From assembly GCA_036785705.1 (NCBI GenBank), contig JAWUZG010000084.1, forward strand, positions 6,445,001 through 6,509,000: a stretch of DNA of 64,000 nucleotides, given 5' to 3'. The stretch comes from Acanthornis magna (Eukaryota > Chordata > Aves > Passeriformes > Acanthizidae). Below the pieces are notes generated by a model. That model was not told the DNA's origin. It worked only from the letters and a program-made list of their open reading frames with translations, and searched no databases. Below, piece after piece: positions 12,696-25,866 of this stretch. How positions within the stretch are numbered: the stretch's first letter is position 1; every line of letters starts with the position of its first letter. The position numbers were made by a program, and so were the translations under genes.

Positions 12696-12701
12696 GTGAG
12701 T
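12696..12701 (+). other. SBF2: Splice donor of SBF2 exon 2
   Basis: TTG is followed by GTGAGT, a near-consensus 5' splice site, exactly at the end of the recognisable protein match and in phase 0. Confidence 0.88.
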
Positions 12702-13329
12702 TTGCATTACATTTTGCAATTTTTAGAATTTCTTTCACATGCAGTTGGAAGATACCTCTGCCTTCATGTAATGATCTGTATTATTTAACCCAGCAGGGAA
12801 TGGGTAGAAATTATGTCTGCAGAGGGGATAGATAATAGGTTTAAGAACAAGAATTTTGGCTAACAGAAGATAATTTGTTCTGGTATGCACAGCTAAGTAA
12901 ATATTCCTAGAATACAGAAAATGTCTGCTGCAAATTTAGAAACAGTGTATTTTAAAGAAACATTTGTTTCTGTCACTATGTTTTTGTGAGCATCCTTCAG
13001 GTGGCAGATGACTTTTCATTGTCATGTTCAAGTAATTACAAATGCGTGTTTGTATATTGTAGATTAAAAAAGAGATTAATGTCCCAATAAACTGAATTGG
13101 TTAAAAATGGTCAGTAAGGCTGGTGTGCAGGGATCTATTTTATATAGAGAATTCCCAAAGTACTGCTTCTTTCCCTTCCTTGGTCTCTTATTGTGGGATT
13201 CAATGCAAAGGTATATCTTGCTCATCTGGATCAGGGATTCATTCAACATCTGTCTCTAAAAATCCTGGAGAGAAGTGAAGGACTGTGGTCATATTCTGAA
13301 ATTAGGTTTCTGAGAAGTCAGGGTGAAAC
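12702..13329 (+). other. SBF2: SBF2 intron 2, first segment
   Basis: This is AT-rich unique sequence with no further protein similarity that I recognise. Part of a weak plus-strand ORF at 13193-13468 overlaps the CpG-enriched patch that follows and shows no known domain. Confidence 0.7.
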
Positions 13330-13915
13330 TTTTGCTGCCATGAACTTAGCAATCCTGGGACAGGATGAGCTAGAGGAGGAGATGGGCTGTAGGAAATGTT
13401 GCAATAGGAGTCTTTGTACTGTGGGGCAAAATCGGCTGCAGAGGACAAAGGTGCTGACTCTTCACTGAGTTTATTGCACAGATCCAGCAAACAGAGCAAG
13501 CTTTGACCGGTCGGGTACCTTTCAGCCAGTGTTGAGCTCCTTGCTGAGCCATACCCTGCCATGGCCATGTGCTGTGTTCCCCACGCAGCACAGGGAAGGG
13601 GATTCCGGTGTTTGCTGTTCTCCCTGGCACTCACTGAGCTGGCGTACGCGACCAGGCGCTCGTTTCTCGGGCACTGTGGTGTCATTTCTTCACAGCCTGG
13701 CATCAGCCTGCTGTTTCAGGGCTTGCCATGCACTAATCACTGGGGTGAGCATGATTGCTCACACACGTGATGGGGAGTTGCAGCCTCTGTGGTGCACTTG
13801 CATAACGCCACGTTTGGCAATGCAGGGCTGTGCCGAAACGCGGGAAGCTCTGAGGTTCAAACCAGGAGGGTTGATCTTGCCTCAGACAACCACAGAGGCT
13901 GAGTCATGGTAGGAT
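13330..13915 (-). mobile_element. CpG-enriched patch, possible antisense solo LTR
   Basis: This block is clearly richer in GC and CpG than its surroundings, with about fifteen CpGs between 13500 and 13870. On the minus strand it carries an AATAAA signal (13475-13470) within GTGCAATAAACTCAGTGAAG, the sort of context seen in LTR R regions. These two points suggest an endogenous retrovirus solo LTR. I could not find convincing TG...CA ends, a TATA box or a target-site duplication, and no gag, pol or env sequence is present. A small intronic CpG-rich regulatory element is the main alternative. The boundaries are approximate. Confidence 0.25.
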
Positions 13916-15040
13916 TTACACTGTCACAAATCTTCGTTACCTAGCTCAGAGAAAGCAACGGCTCTGACTCCCAGTGATGATGTGAAATAAATAAACACAC
14001 TTTCTCTTAAGGCAGTGAGTCTTAATTCTGTGCCCGGGTGTTATCTCCCATGTAAGTTTAATTGTAGGATTTTAGCACTACAAGAAACACCTTTCTAAAG
14101 GAAGATTTTCTTTTTTTGATGGAACAAAACATTTTTTCCGTATTGGTTCTCAAATGACTCATTAGGTAAAGCCATTAAGATTTTAAACTTTCCAAATAAA
14201 ATAAAATCTGACCGTTTAAGAGCATCGATTCAGCCAGTTGGCAAAATCAGTCAGATTTTGATCTGCTTTCCAAATGTGGTAAATAAAATTTTAGTTAATA
14301 AAGATTGAGGAGTTAGAGATACTGCAAAGATCAAGTACTAAAGTAAATCACTTAGGAAAGTCAGATTTTGGCAGGAAGTTTTTTTAAAGGTTTTGGATGA
14401 GTCTTACAAGAATCAGCATTAGCCCATAGAGAGGAAAGAAGAAAAGCTGCGTTACCATGTTCTGTTTGTCACCTTAAGGGCAGATTTGCTATCATTGAGG
14501 GAGTAACAGGCAAACTTTAAGGAAAAAGAGATGGGGAAGAAAATGTAAGAACAGAATAGTTGACAAATGTATATGAGACTGAAGAGAGACATTTATTAAT
14601 AGCACTTAGTTCTATGAGTAGTTTGAGTTAAAATACTCTTAAATGTACTTCCTCTCCTTTGAAAGGTTGTTATGGAATTATATGGTTCCTGTTAAATGGA
14701 AAAAAAGCAATGGTTTGTATCTGAAACACATGTCAAGCTCTCTTCACTGTGTTCTCGTAAAGAAAAAAGGCCAAAGCTTTTCATTCTTAATGATAGGATT
14801 GAAGGGAGATTTGATGTTTGAACCTTCTGTCAAAGGTGGTTCTCCTGCTGTGAAAATCCTTGGCTGATTATTGGTGATGATCTCAGTGTGTCACTGACCC
14901 CCTCCACCCCTCTCAGCTCTTTTGTGAATTCTTTGCCTGAGAATTTAGACATTTGTGAGGATTTTCTAATTTTTTTTTCCAAATAAGATAGGTTGAATCG
15001 GGTAATTTGTATTGGTATGTAATGGGTGATGCATTCACAG
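13916..15040 (+). other. SBF2: SBF2 intron 2, unique segment
   Basis: This segment is AT-rich unique sequence. The small ORFs present in all frames lack recognisable domains, and no repeat or RNA gene is seen. Confidence 0.6.
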
Positions 15041-15192
15041 ATCACAGGAGCACAGAACAGCTTAGGCTAGAAAGACCTGGAAATGTGATGTGGTCCAACC
15101 TTTCATGGGAAAGGAAGCATAGCTGAGATCTACCAGCCTGTCCAGTCTCATCTCAAAACCCTCCAGCAGGAGAACTCCACGGTGTCCCTAAA
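15041..15192 (-). mobile_element. CR1 LINE 3' fragment, antisense
   Basis: The plus strand opens with the reversed and diverged CR1 tail (CACAGGAGCACAGAACAG), then TTAGGCTAGAAAGACCTGGA and TGGTCCAACC. Antisense 3' UTR and ORF2-end sequence with CTCCAGCAGGAGAACTCCAC follow. It is more diverged than the copies at 7704 and 47492, which suggests an older insertion. Confidence 0.82.
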
Positions 15193-18100
15193 TGATCAGA
15201 TGGTTTTTTCCTATTTGTGTTGTTAATGGCATTTTATGAAACTAAGTAAACGGTGGAAAAGACCTCTGTACATTCCCACCCCTTGAGCCTTAGTGCTTTA
15301 AAATGGCAAATGCCTTCTTGGACCCCTTGTGATTTCTATAGGTTGTAGAGATGCCATTAGTCCAAGCTGCAGCCAAAAACTGAGAATTTTTTGGAGGGCT
15401 CTTCTCTTTGCCCAACCCTGCATGGCCCCCATCCTTCTGGGCTTGAATTCATGTGATCAGATTTCTGAGACATAAATTAAGACAATGTAAAGAGTGGAGT
15501 TGTGCAGGTAGTTTTGAAGTTAAATAATAAAACCACGTCAAATAATATTTTTCATTTTTGTTGAGCCCAGCTTTGGAAAATGGGCTCCCATGGGAAAAAC
15601 TGTGCCTGTTGGACCTGCCCTTGACTGAGTGAAAAGGGATCATTTTGAGAACATCTTCTCTAGGAAAGATGGTGACCCAATTTCACCTTTTACTTTGACT
15701 GTATTTGTAGTTTTGGTAATTTGACACAAATATGTAGAGAATTGGGCCATTATAGAATGTAATTGCAGTTTGAACTTCACTGAAGGATGTTGTATTTGGT
15801 GTATATGTATTCTGTATTAAAGGATTAAGAGTTACTCAAACTATGTCTATTTTTATGGGAGCAGCATGATAGCTATGTTCTGGTCGCAAACACATGAAAT
15901 TGGGGATAAACACATTGTCCAAAATTCAACAGAAATGTGCTCTATTTAATTTTATTCAAGTCAAGTACTTTAATTTGTCTTGTTCAATAATTTGTGTATC
16001 TTCTGGTTGTCACTGATGAGCAGAACCATGAGTCTCTGTTGAGGCGGCAATGCTGTCAGTAGGTCTTGGTCTTCTTACACCTCCTATTTGTCAGCATCCC
16101 CTGAAGTTACCTAAAGAGATTTTTCTTAACCTTATGCTCTTTGCATTTGCCATTTCACTGAAGGCTTCACAGCTTTTAGCTTTGTTCTGTTTATAACTGA
16201 ATGCAGAAACTTTCATAAGCCACCTGCAAATTGCTGTGAAGTCTTTTTTAATGGATTATTGATAATTATAGTAGGGCCTGAAGGCTTTTTAATAATTTGT
16301 TAAATTGTGTGATGTAACTGCGAAGAAGATAAGATATTTCTTAATATTATAAATCATACATATTGAGTGTTACTTCAGAAGCAATAAAATGCTCTTCCTC
16401 CATGTGCTAGAACCTTTTGTGGGCTATTCAAGAGAAATAAAAGAAACAATTTCAGTTCAGAATCTGAGCATCTTCAATTTACTGACAAATAGCAGTCCAT
16501 CTGCAATTTATTGACAAATGCAGGTCAGAGTGAGTTTCTTCCAGTTCCATGGAAGTAAGCTGGCTTTGACAGGTAGAGAGAATTTTGCTCATTCTCAAAG
16601 TTAGTAAAGTATTTGAATAAGAGAAGCATTTAAATAATTCATTTTTGAAAGAATGCAGTTAGAACATAGCAATCTGGTAGCTGCCCCCATGATATTTTAA
16701 ATGAACATGTTTGGGTATCCATCTCCATAATCTGTTTCAGAGTAGTTGTTTCAGATGCAGCTTAAGTGGCAAATTAATCCTGTAAACTCCTCTGAGACAT
16801 ACAGAGCAGTGTAAAATTAGGACAATCAAACTTCTTGTTCTTGCTTGTAGAAAGAATGCTTGAGAGTGTATGTTGGTAGAATGAGTTAGCTTTACATTTC
16901 TGCATATTTTTCCTATTTCTAATCCAGTTTTAATTCCACTATGTAACTTTCTAGACATCATAATTACTTATACATCAGAGGAAGCTTTGGTATGTAATGT
17001 TACACTGTAAAGTCATTTTTGTCCCAGGGCTAAATTAGCTAAACTAAGTGTCATCTGCATTACTCAGTGTTGGGAGGCTGATCTTAATGAGCTCAATGAA
17101 AGTCATACCTAGAAATTGTCTTAAGTTTCAACTGGGTATAATGTGTTTCTGCAGTTTGTGAGTAGCAGGGAAGGAAATTTCCCACTGTAACTGCTGCTGG
17201 TGGTGGTAGCAGTAGCGTCATGATTTAGTAATTTGCATTTCAAGTATGTGCAAGTATGGAAATTAACATATATTTCTAGACAAGCTAATCACCTATCCAA
17301 ATAATTACTTAAATTATAAAATTTATTTTAAATTGGTAAAAACTGCTGTTTAATACAACTATTTGAAGACCAATTACACATCTTGCACATATCCCTCTGG
17401 GATCTGGAAGGTTGCCTGCTTCCTTCTAAAGGAGGACTTGGTGTTGTTGGAATCATCTTATTCCTCCTTTGTGCAGAGCCTTTGCTGTGAAGCTTAGCAT
17501 TTCTACACCTCTGACTGGCTTCAGATATGAACTCTTAAATTGACGGGAAGTATGTCTTTTATGAAAACTGGGATTCAACTTTCAAATTCTAACCTGAGAT
17601 GCAAAAAAAACCCCCAAACAAGTGAGAATAAGGAATGGTATTTTTAAAGTATATTTGTGTTTTGACTGACCTAGTCGGTCTTGTACAGATTTCCACTTCA
17701 TTTTGACATACATAATTTATGAATTACAGCTCTACCTCTGAGTTCTTAACTGCTATTTACTCCTGTTGGAGCTTCACAGTTGGACTGGGGAGAAAAAAGC
17801 TGTCAAAAACCCTCACTAAAACTCAGCTCATTTGTCTTCAAAATGGCACTCAATTGAAGACATTTAGAAGCAGGCCAGATTTTAAAGTAGGAAAGTTTCA
17901 GAGAACTCCTAAACTTCTGGAAATTTCCAATGCAGAGTCTCTGGAAATCATCACACATTCAGTCAGAAGCAATACTTTTAAAAATCAGATGCTGTTCCCT
18001 TAGTATTATTTTTGTTTTGCCACCTTGATGTAAGGCATCTTTTCTGAGAAAAAAAATCTGATGCTTGAACATTTCACTACTTATTTTAAATAAGACATAA

Positions 18101-18483
18101 GAGACAACCAGGGTTGCAGATTAGACAGTTAAGGCCTGAAGTGATTAAAGTTTTAAGGGAGTTAATCTTTAAATGCTTCAGTCTTAGCTAGCTGATCTGT
18201 AAGCCAATTTTTCTCAAACATTAATGCTTTTAAGGACCTGAATCAGAAATTGTCTATAGCATCCATTTAACCTTCAGTGCACTTGGTCAGCTGCAGAGAT
18301 TTTGGGTTGGTGAGGGGTTTTTGCCCCTCTTTCCCCTCAAACTTTTTTTACCTCTCAAGAATCTTTACAAATGCAATTCTTTGATGAACAGCTGCCTGGC
18401 AGAGCTCGGTGTAGTGCTTGCAAATGAATTGTATTGTTTTCATTCTTGTGTTACAGAACAGGTGCTTTCAGCAGTTAGTAGAG

Positions 18484-18516
18484 TGATAGCTAGGTGATAG
18501 TTAGATGATAGGTAAA
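18484..18516. repeat. 11-base minisatellite, three copies
   Basis: Three imperfect units of TGATAGNTAGR stand head to tail. They are flanked by unique intron sequence. Confidence 0.7.
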
Positions 18517-21500
18517 GTACCGTGAATGGTTTTTGTCAGAGTATTTCTGGACTCAGCTTATATTCTTTTAACTTACTGCCCTCCACTAGATGTTTTAGAG
18601 TGCCATAGATGTGATGTATTTTACAGTAATGTTTCTGATGTGCTGTAAAATGGTTATATTCTCATTTTGGAATCCCACTGCTTTTACTGAATGGATGTTA
18701 GCTTCTGGATTTTGTTGACTAATGTGGTAAAATAATTTGATATTGATATCTAAGGACCTGCAAATAGTCCTTGTGTGGCATCACTTTGTCTTACTTGACT
18801 AAGTGCTGTCAAAGGGTTCAGTTAATATGCTTTATCCACTCTTTGTTTTGTTTTGAGTTGGAAAAAGCCACATCGGAGCACTTCGTCTTACAGTCAACAT
18901 TTTTGGTAGAAATGGTGAAATAATGAAGTGACACCTGTTTGGAATTTCAACTCTCTTTCAACTCTCTAATCTTTCAATGGAGTATATTGAAGTGTAACCT
19001 TCTTTGCATCTATCAAGGTGTTTTAAGATTCACTCACTTCCATTTTAAGCTAAATTCTTTTCAGAACTTGTGGAGCGGAAAACCATTTTTGCAAGCTTTC
19101 TTAAGAAGTGCAGATGCTTTTAGAATCACAGAATTATTTGGGCTGGTTTTCTTCATTCTATCTGTCATCTCCGCAGATAATACTTGACTGCATGAGATGG
19201 TCTTGTCCACCTAAGCTCTGTGTGTGATTCAGTGTCTTTCTTACCTCCATGAGTTTTTCTTGTCTTGTTTAAAAATTAGAGGAGAGACTGCAACATGGAC
19301 TTCTAAGTCTCTGCCTGTGGGATTTTTGTGTAACAGTCCTTAAGGAGATTCTGAGACCCCACAGTTAAGCCATGTAACGTTTGCAAAATTCTGTGGGTGT
19401 CTTGCTATTTCCACCTTCTAACTGACAGTCTTGTCTGTGATAAGTCTCTTGGAGACCCTGCTTTTCCTGAGGGTTCTGAATTTTGAGTATTAAATGGTTT
19501 TGATATTCCTTGTTTAAAAAAGAAAAAGAATAGGATCTTGAAATACTCTTGATTAAAAAGGAAGAGCAGCATATATCTCAAACACATGGTATGAAAATGG
19601 GCTGTATATCCAGAAACCAAAACTGAAGAACAGAAATACTATTGGTTTATATGCAAGAGAAAAAATTATGGGGAAAAAAATTACGGTTTTAATTATTTTC
19701 AGCTTTTTAAATGGCCTCGTTGTGGATGTGCTTTGTGTTTTTCCAAAAATGTTAGTTTATACTTGAAAGTTAACTTGGATGAATGCAACACATGGCTGGA
19801 AAGTGACACGTGTTTGAATAGCTGAGCATGTCCTTAACATCAGAGGAGGTTCTTTAGTCTAAGTGACCTATTCCACTTTGGACTAATCATCACTGAAAAT
19901 GATTTCAGAATAATTCTGTATGAACACAAATCCATGTAAGTTTGGAATGCAAGCAGCAAAAGAGCAGTTTATCTGGAAAGACACAAACCAGTGTACATTT
20001 GTAAGTCAGTTAGAACTCCTGTGAGTGCTGCACATTCTGGGTTTACAGCACTGTTTTCATGTTGCACCAACCACACAGAAATGAATTGAGATGTATTTGC
20101 ATGCACTATAACATCCAGATCTGTTGTAGCAAAACTCCTATTTCCGCTTGTTCCTTGTGCCATGTGCAGGTGACTGTACCTAAGTTAGTTGTGTCTCTGC
20201 ATTTCTCCCTGTGTTGTCTCCACAAACAACAGTGTTGAGCTCAGCATGGATCAAAGCAGTTTAGCTTTTGAAAAAAGGTAAGCACTACTCTGAGATGGCT
20301 AGAGGTTAGCCATGAGAAGACTTCAGATAAATAAAATGAAGAGGATAAACTGTTCTCCTTGTCCTTTGAGAATATGGTGAGTGAATGGATTATCTCAAAG
20401 GAGATTTGGTATAAACAGTAATAAATGTTTAAATGGCTGGAGCTCCTGGTACTTAGAATGAAAATTTTGAGCAGTATTATTTGTCTCTAATGGGGAATGA
20501 CTTGTGTGAGGCTAATAGTATGGCATGGAAGGGGGAATTGCTTGGATAATCTCCTCAGGTTCTTTTTGGCTTTGTTAATGTGAAGAGCAAAAGCCCCAGC
20601 TCTCTGTGTGCCTACTTGCTTGCTTCTCTGCAGAGAGAGCCATGGGAAGGTACCAAATTGGGACATCAGAATGGTGATGAGTGAGGAAATCTGTGTGGAT
20701 TGCCATGGGAGATGAGACCTGGTCTCTAGGGGGGCTTGTCAGGTGTTTGCCCTCATTGTTAAGTACAGCAAACCTTACGTCACCCTTGGATCATCTTCCT
20801 GTAACTACCAGAGAGGAATAGAGAGAATTGGACAAGTGTAACAATCCAGAAAACCACTGAATTACCTCAGGACCACTTACCAATTTGTTGTTTAAAATTC
20901 CTATGTTTTGTTTCAGCTCCTTATTACAGACTATCTGTCAGCTTTCTGTAAGAAGCTGGAATTCCTTTTACGCTTGAAGTGCTGTAATTTAGACAATTTT
21001 TTGACGGATGTTTTTTGTTTGTTTGGTTTGGTTTTTTCTATGTGTTTGTGGAGGGAGCTGAGGATTTGTGCCGTTTTGGAGAAAGCCAGCTAGCGAGAGT
21101 TGTGTGTTGAATTTATAACCATATATCCAGTTGTCACAAAGCGATCCTTTCTGGGGTTGTGCGAAGGAGCAGAAAGGCAGATGATGTGCATCTAATCAAA
21201 CACAGTCTATTGGGCTGGATACAAGATTGTGAAACTTGAACTGGGTCGTTCAATGTGTTCTGGGAATCCAGAAGTAATTTATTTGTGAAGTCGATTCCTA
21301 TGACTGTAAATCACTCCAGAATGTTTTCTAATAGTTCAAGAAAACAGATTATGGAAAATAAAGGGTATTTTACTTTTTTCTGAACAAATTTGTTAATGGT
21401 TTGTGTTTCATTAAAGCTGATATTTTCATGCTAAGATTTTCTGATCAGTAGTACTTGTAAATCATTATATTCCCCCAACTCCCCAATTTGACTGACCTTT

Positions 21501-23662
21501 TAGTTTGTACTCTACATAAATTTTGTTATGTTTTGATGCAGGTTTCTTCTGCTGGCTTAAATCATCTTAGTGGTTTTAAAGCTTGACTTCTTAAACTTGA
21601 AAACTTTTTTTAAGCCTTTATACAGTGTAAGTGCTTATTCATAATAAATTATTAAAGGTATGTCCTAGTTGTGTTCCCCAAACAACAAAAAAGAACATTC
21701 ATAAATCTTACAATGATCTTTAGCAAATTTGTGCATTCTGTGTGCCACAGCTCTTTTTAATCATTGCATTATCCAGTTTGAAGCCAGACAGAAAGATCAG
21801 TGCAGAGACGCTTTGCTGTTCCCAGTGGTGTAACTGCTGATTTCTGTGCTCCACACACCTGGCACAGCACCCACGCAGCCTTGGGGAGAAAGCAGCTGAT
21901 TGCAGTGCTTCTCTGGCTGACAGAGGCTGTGCCGTGCAGAATCCTTGGGAAAGGACTTGGAGGCTTATTACCAAATTATTGCTATTTTTTTTCAGAAGTA
22001 GCATGTTGGCCTCCACCATCACCACTAACTGAAGTCTCAAATGGAGTTCAGTTTATGAATCCAGAGGTTAGATGTTGTTTTGTTTGTTTATAAAGCAAAC
22101 ACTGCTTGATATTGTTTCAGTACAGCATCTTGGTGCTGGCTTTGGCTGTTCGCATGGAATTGGCAAAACCACTTTCAGGTTTTCAGTTTTCATTGTACAA
22201 CCTTTTTGGACTGTTGTCTGTATCCAAGTAACATGTCACAAATTGTTTTCTTTTATACAAGACATGGTATTTGTAAATGGAAAAAGAAGTTTATTAATGA
22301 GCTTGCAGGTTAGGATATAAAAGGTGGCTAGGCTATTTAGATGGCCCTCTTTCTCTTGTATTATTCTTTAGTAGTGTGATATTTTATAATTTCTGGTATG
22401 GGTCTGATCCTGATTTCAGTATGGATTTGGTAAATGATTATGAGAATTTTACTGAAGAAATCTTATTTAAAACAAAAGTAAATGAAAGAATAATAATTTG
22501 CTATGTATTTGTTATAACAGGAATTTGGGTTTCGTCATAATAAGGTAAAAAAATTAAATAATGTGCCTTTATATGCAAAATATAGTTTGTATTAGGAGGA
22601 AGAAGAAAAAAAATAACTATATTCAGATGTGGTTTGTAAGTCTTTATTTTAGGGCTTGTCACCAATGAAGAATTTTTTGTCTTTGACTGAAATTCTCCTG
22701 AGTGGGGATCTGCCATAAACATGGCTTCTTGTAATGAATTGCAAGTGTGGATCCGTTATTTTTGCCAGCAGTTTACCTCGACTGCTTGTAGCAAAACCTT
22801 TTCTTCTTTCTCAATCTCCATTGCTCCATGAATGTCAGAAATAAACCAATGCAGGCCCAAACCTTCTGAAGTGGCAGATTTTTAAGAGGAGTGTTAATGG
22901 TGCAGCTGATCCATGAAGTGTTAGAACTTTATTTAGTGTTGCTAAGAGAGACCTCTCTCGGGTGTGTTTGGTTGCAGTGTCTGTGTTTTTCAAGGACACA
23001 TTGTCAAAGCCTCACTCGAACAAGTGCTTTTATTTAGCTGTCATGGATACCAGCATCAACTAAAATGGGATTTTATTTCTGTATCAATAATAGAGTAATA
23101 AATGAAGCATTTCAACTGGCTGCTGGTACGAATCTCTGAAGCTCCACTTTGCAGATTTGGAGGTGAGGCAGTGCAGGCTTTACTTGTGGCTGATGCTGTT
23201 TGTATGGTGAACCTTGCACAGTCTGTAGTTCTTGCTCAGCCTGCAGTCAATTCAGTCAGAGCTATGGAGTGAACCTAGGCAAAGAGGGAGAGCACTGACA
23301 CCCAAAGCTTCTTTTGAATGGTGTTTGGAACTTGTTCTCAAGAGCTTCCCTGATCAGATATCACAAGTCTTGCAGGTTTGTATCCTTTAAAATATCACTT
23401 GCTCTCTGCGTGTTTCCCTAGAATAAAGTAAATTCCCCCTGCTCCCCTTCTGCCCTCCTTTTTGGATTTATGTTTCTAACAAAAGTACTACTGATGCTTT
23501 TAAAGAAACTTTTCTGTCTAGATTTTGTCATACAGGTGTTCCCAAATTGCTTGCTCATCTTTCCTTTGCACTGGCTGATTCCTTAACCTTGATGAGAAAT
23601 TAACTTTTATTTATGTCAAAAAAGAAGATCAGAAAAGCAGATCATGCCCTGATACTGACCAG

Positions 23663-23722
23663 AATTGGTTATCCTCAAGTCAAAAATTCTCAATTGGTTA
23701 TCCTCAAGTTTTTTTTTTTTTT
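23663..23722. repeat. Duplicated 18-base block spaced 29 bases, ending in poly-T
   Basis: AATTGGTTATCCTCAAGT occurs at 23663-23680 and again at 23692-23709. The second copy runs into 14 consecutive T residues (23709-23722). The spacing of 29 suggests a tandem duplication. A target-site duplication is unlikely because only 11 bases lie between the copies. Confidence 0.85.
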
Positions 23723-25850
23723 AATTTGAATTTCTGCCAAGTTACTTGGACAAAAACAACTAGTGTATACATATAAAATCAGGAATAAAACAATTTTAAT
23801 ATGATGCATACTGTGTAGTCACACCTCCCACCTCCAAATAAAATGATCTGCTGTTTTACTGAGCTGCTGGTATTTCTGTTGTCACTCTGCCATAAATTGT
23901 GGGGAATTTAATACAAGAACTGGCTTTAACTTTCTGGTCATGTCTCACTACTCCCTCTCCCTCTCCTTTCCTGGTCCCTGTGTCTTCAGAGCTTAGTTTT
24001 AGCTCTTTATCTAAGTAAAGGCAGTTCGACACAAATCCATTCTAGTGTGCCTGCGAAGCAGGCTGATGGGACACAGTTGGGTTGTGTAACTACTTTATGT
24101 AGATTCATGCAGTATATTTATTACACTGGATTGTAATCAACCCAAATATGCTTTTAGTGACAAAATGCCCAGTGCAATTATGATTTTGGTGCTTTTTCTT
24201 AGGCTTACCTGTGAACTAGGAGTGCAGGAAATGTTAGTCTAAAAAAAAAGTAAATAAATTCAAAATTTTGATCCAAGAGAGAAGATCTGGTTTTTAGTTT
24301 ACTGAAAGATCTATGGTATAATGTAGTATTTTAAAAACAAGTAATATTCCTGTTATGTACGTGGCATATGCAGAATCAACCTCACTTCATTTTTTAACTA
24401 TATTGTTTCCTTTTTGACGTGTTATAGCACTGGACAAGAGAGATGTTCATTAAAATCATGGCTTATAAGCTTAGAATGAAGAATGAATTAGATTTAATGT
24501 CAAAATAGTGGGATAAGAAGTGAGTACTAAAGTTACAGCGTGCATTCGTGACCTCAATGTTTTTAACATTCCTTGAATACCAGATTTGTCTAGTTCTCGG
24601 CATCACCTCATGATTATTTGCTATAACTGCATACCAGGAAAGCTTATTTCACAAGGATTTTCCTGCATTCTGGCCCAGTAATATACTTGTAGAGACTTGT
24701 TGGCATTTGCAATTTTGAAGATTTGTTGTTGGACCATTTTCATATCTGTTTCATGTCTTGTATATTGGATTTGATCTCCTTCTCCCATAAAGCAGAGGAG
24801 CTGGCAAGACCTCTCTAAAAGTGGGTGGAGAGTACATTCCCCCCCTCCCCCCAATTTAAATATTTGCTTCTATGACCAATGTGTGTTCTCAGCAGCCACT
24901 TCTGCATGAGCAGCTTTTCAGCATCCACAGCAATTTATTGCATTTGCACTGAGGAACAAAAATTACTCAGAAAAGTCACTTGCTGGTTTGGGTTGTGGCT
25001 GAATCATTTATATAAGCATGTCTGAAGTTTTCTATTTTGAAATTCAAGATTTGATTCTTATTACACTTTCATCTTGTTACTTAAAAGGATGTGTTTTGGT
25101 TATTTCATGTCTGATGTCTTCCATCCAAATTTTAGCAGCATTTCCAGCTGTGTAGTTGGAAAACTGTGACTGTTGTAATAAATACATATCTACAATTTCT
25201 TTGGGTTTGGATAATACAATTGTGAAAACTTCACATGATTTGAGGAACTGTTTCCATTTTACATAACTGAAGAGTGATTATGTGAGTGGAAATACCTTGA
25301 ATAACAATGATTTTGTGAAGTTTGATCAGGCTTGAAAGATTTACGATGTTAGTTTTTTGTACCAGTGTGCCTTAGCTGAAGAAAGTAACTATTTGAGTTG
25401 CTATGCCTGAAAAAAAGGTTTTGCAATAATAACTTCTGTGGAATCATATACAATTATTAAATATTTCAATATATTTCAGTTTGGTTTAAAATGAAGGCAC
25501 ATCAGTGTTAAATTTAGTTTATTCTGGCTGCCACAAACATAATTGTATTTTGTGTGGCAAAGGCTGAGTAGATAGCATGCAGTTAAGTGTTCAATAATAC
25601 GTTTTCCAAAATGTTTTGGTTTGATCCAAGGTGAACAGTGATATAATTAAGGAAAATGTAATCAAATGTCAGAGTTTTGTGCTGACTTTTTCTTTAGACT
25701 GCAAGTAGTATTGTGTGTAAGAGTTCAGCTAAAACCACTTAACTCCAGCCCCTGAGTTCAGCCTGAGAATTAACAGAGATAACCTAAGTGGGATGTTTTT
25801 ATTGAACCATTTCTTGAGTTGTTGAAATGGAAAGGCAGAAGCGGTTTGCT

Positions 25851-25866
25851 AAAAAAAAAAAAAAAA
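25851..25866. repeat. Poly-A run of 16
   Basis: Sixteen consecutive A residues lie in otherwise unique sequence. Confidence 0.8.

Noticed and set aside
13302..13703. 133-codon minus-strand ORF in the CpG-enriched patch
   Set aside because: It overlaps the possible LTR and has no retroviral or other protein similarity that I recognise. It is explained by GC-rich composition, which lowers stop frequency.
14860..14945. Possible C/D box snoRNA (TGATGA followed by CTGA)
   Set aside because: The boxes are not correctly spaced with a terminal stem or a paired C'/D' set.
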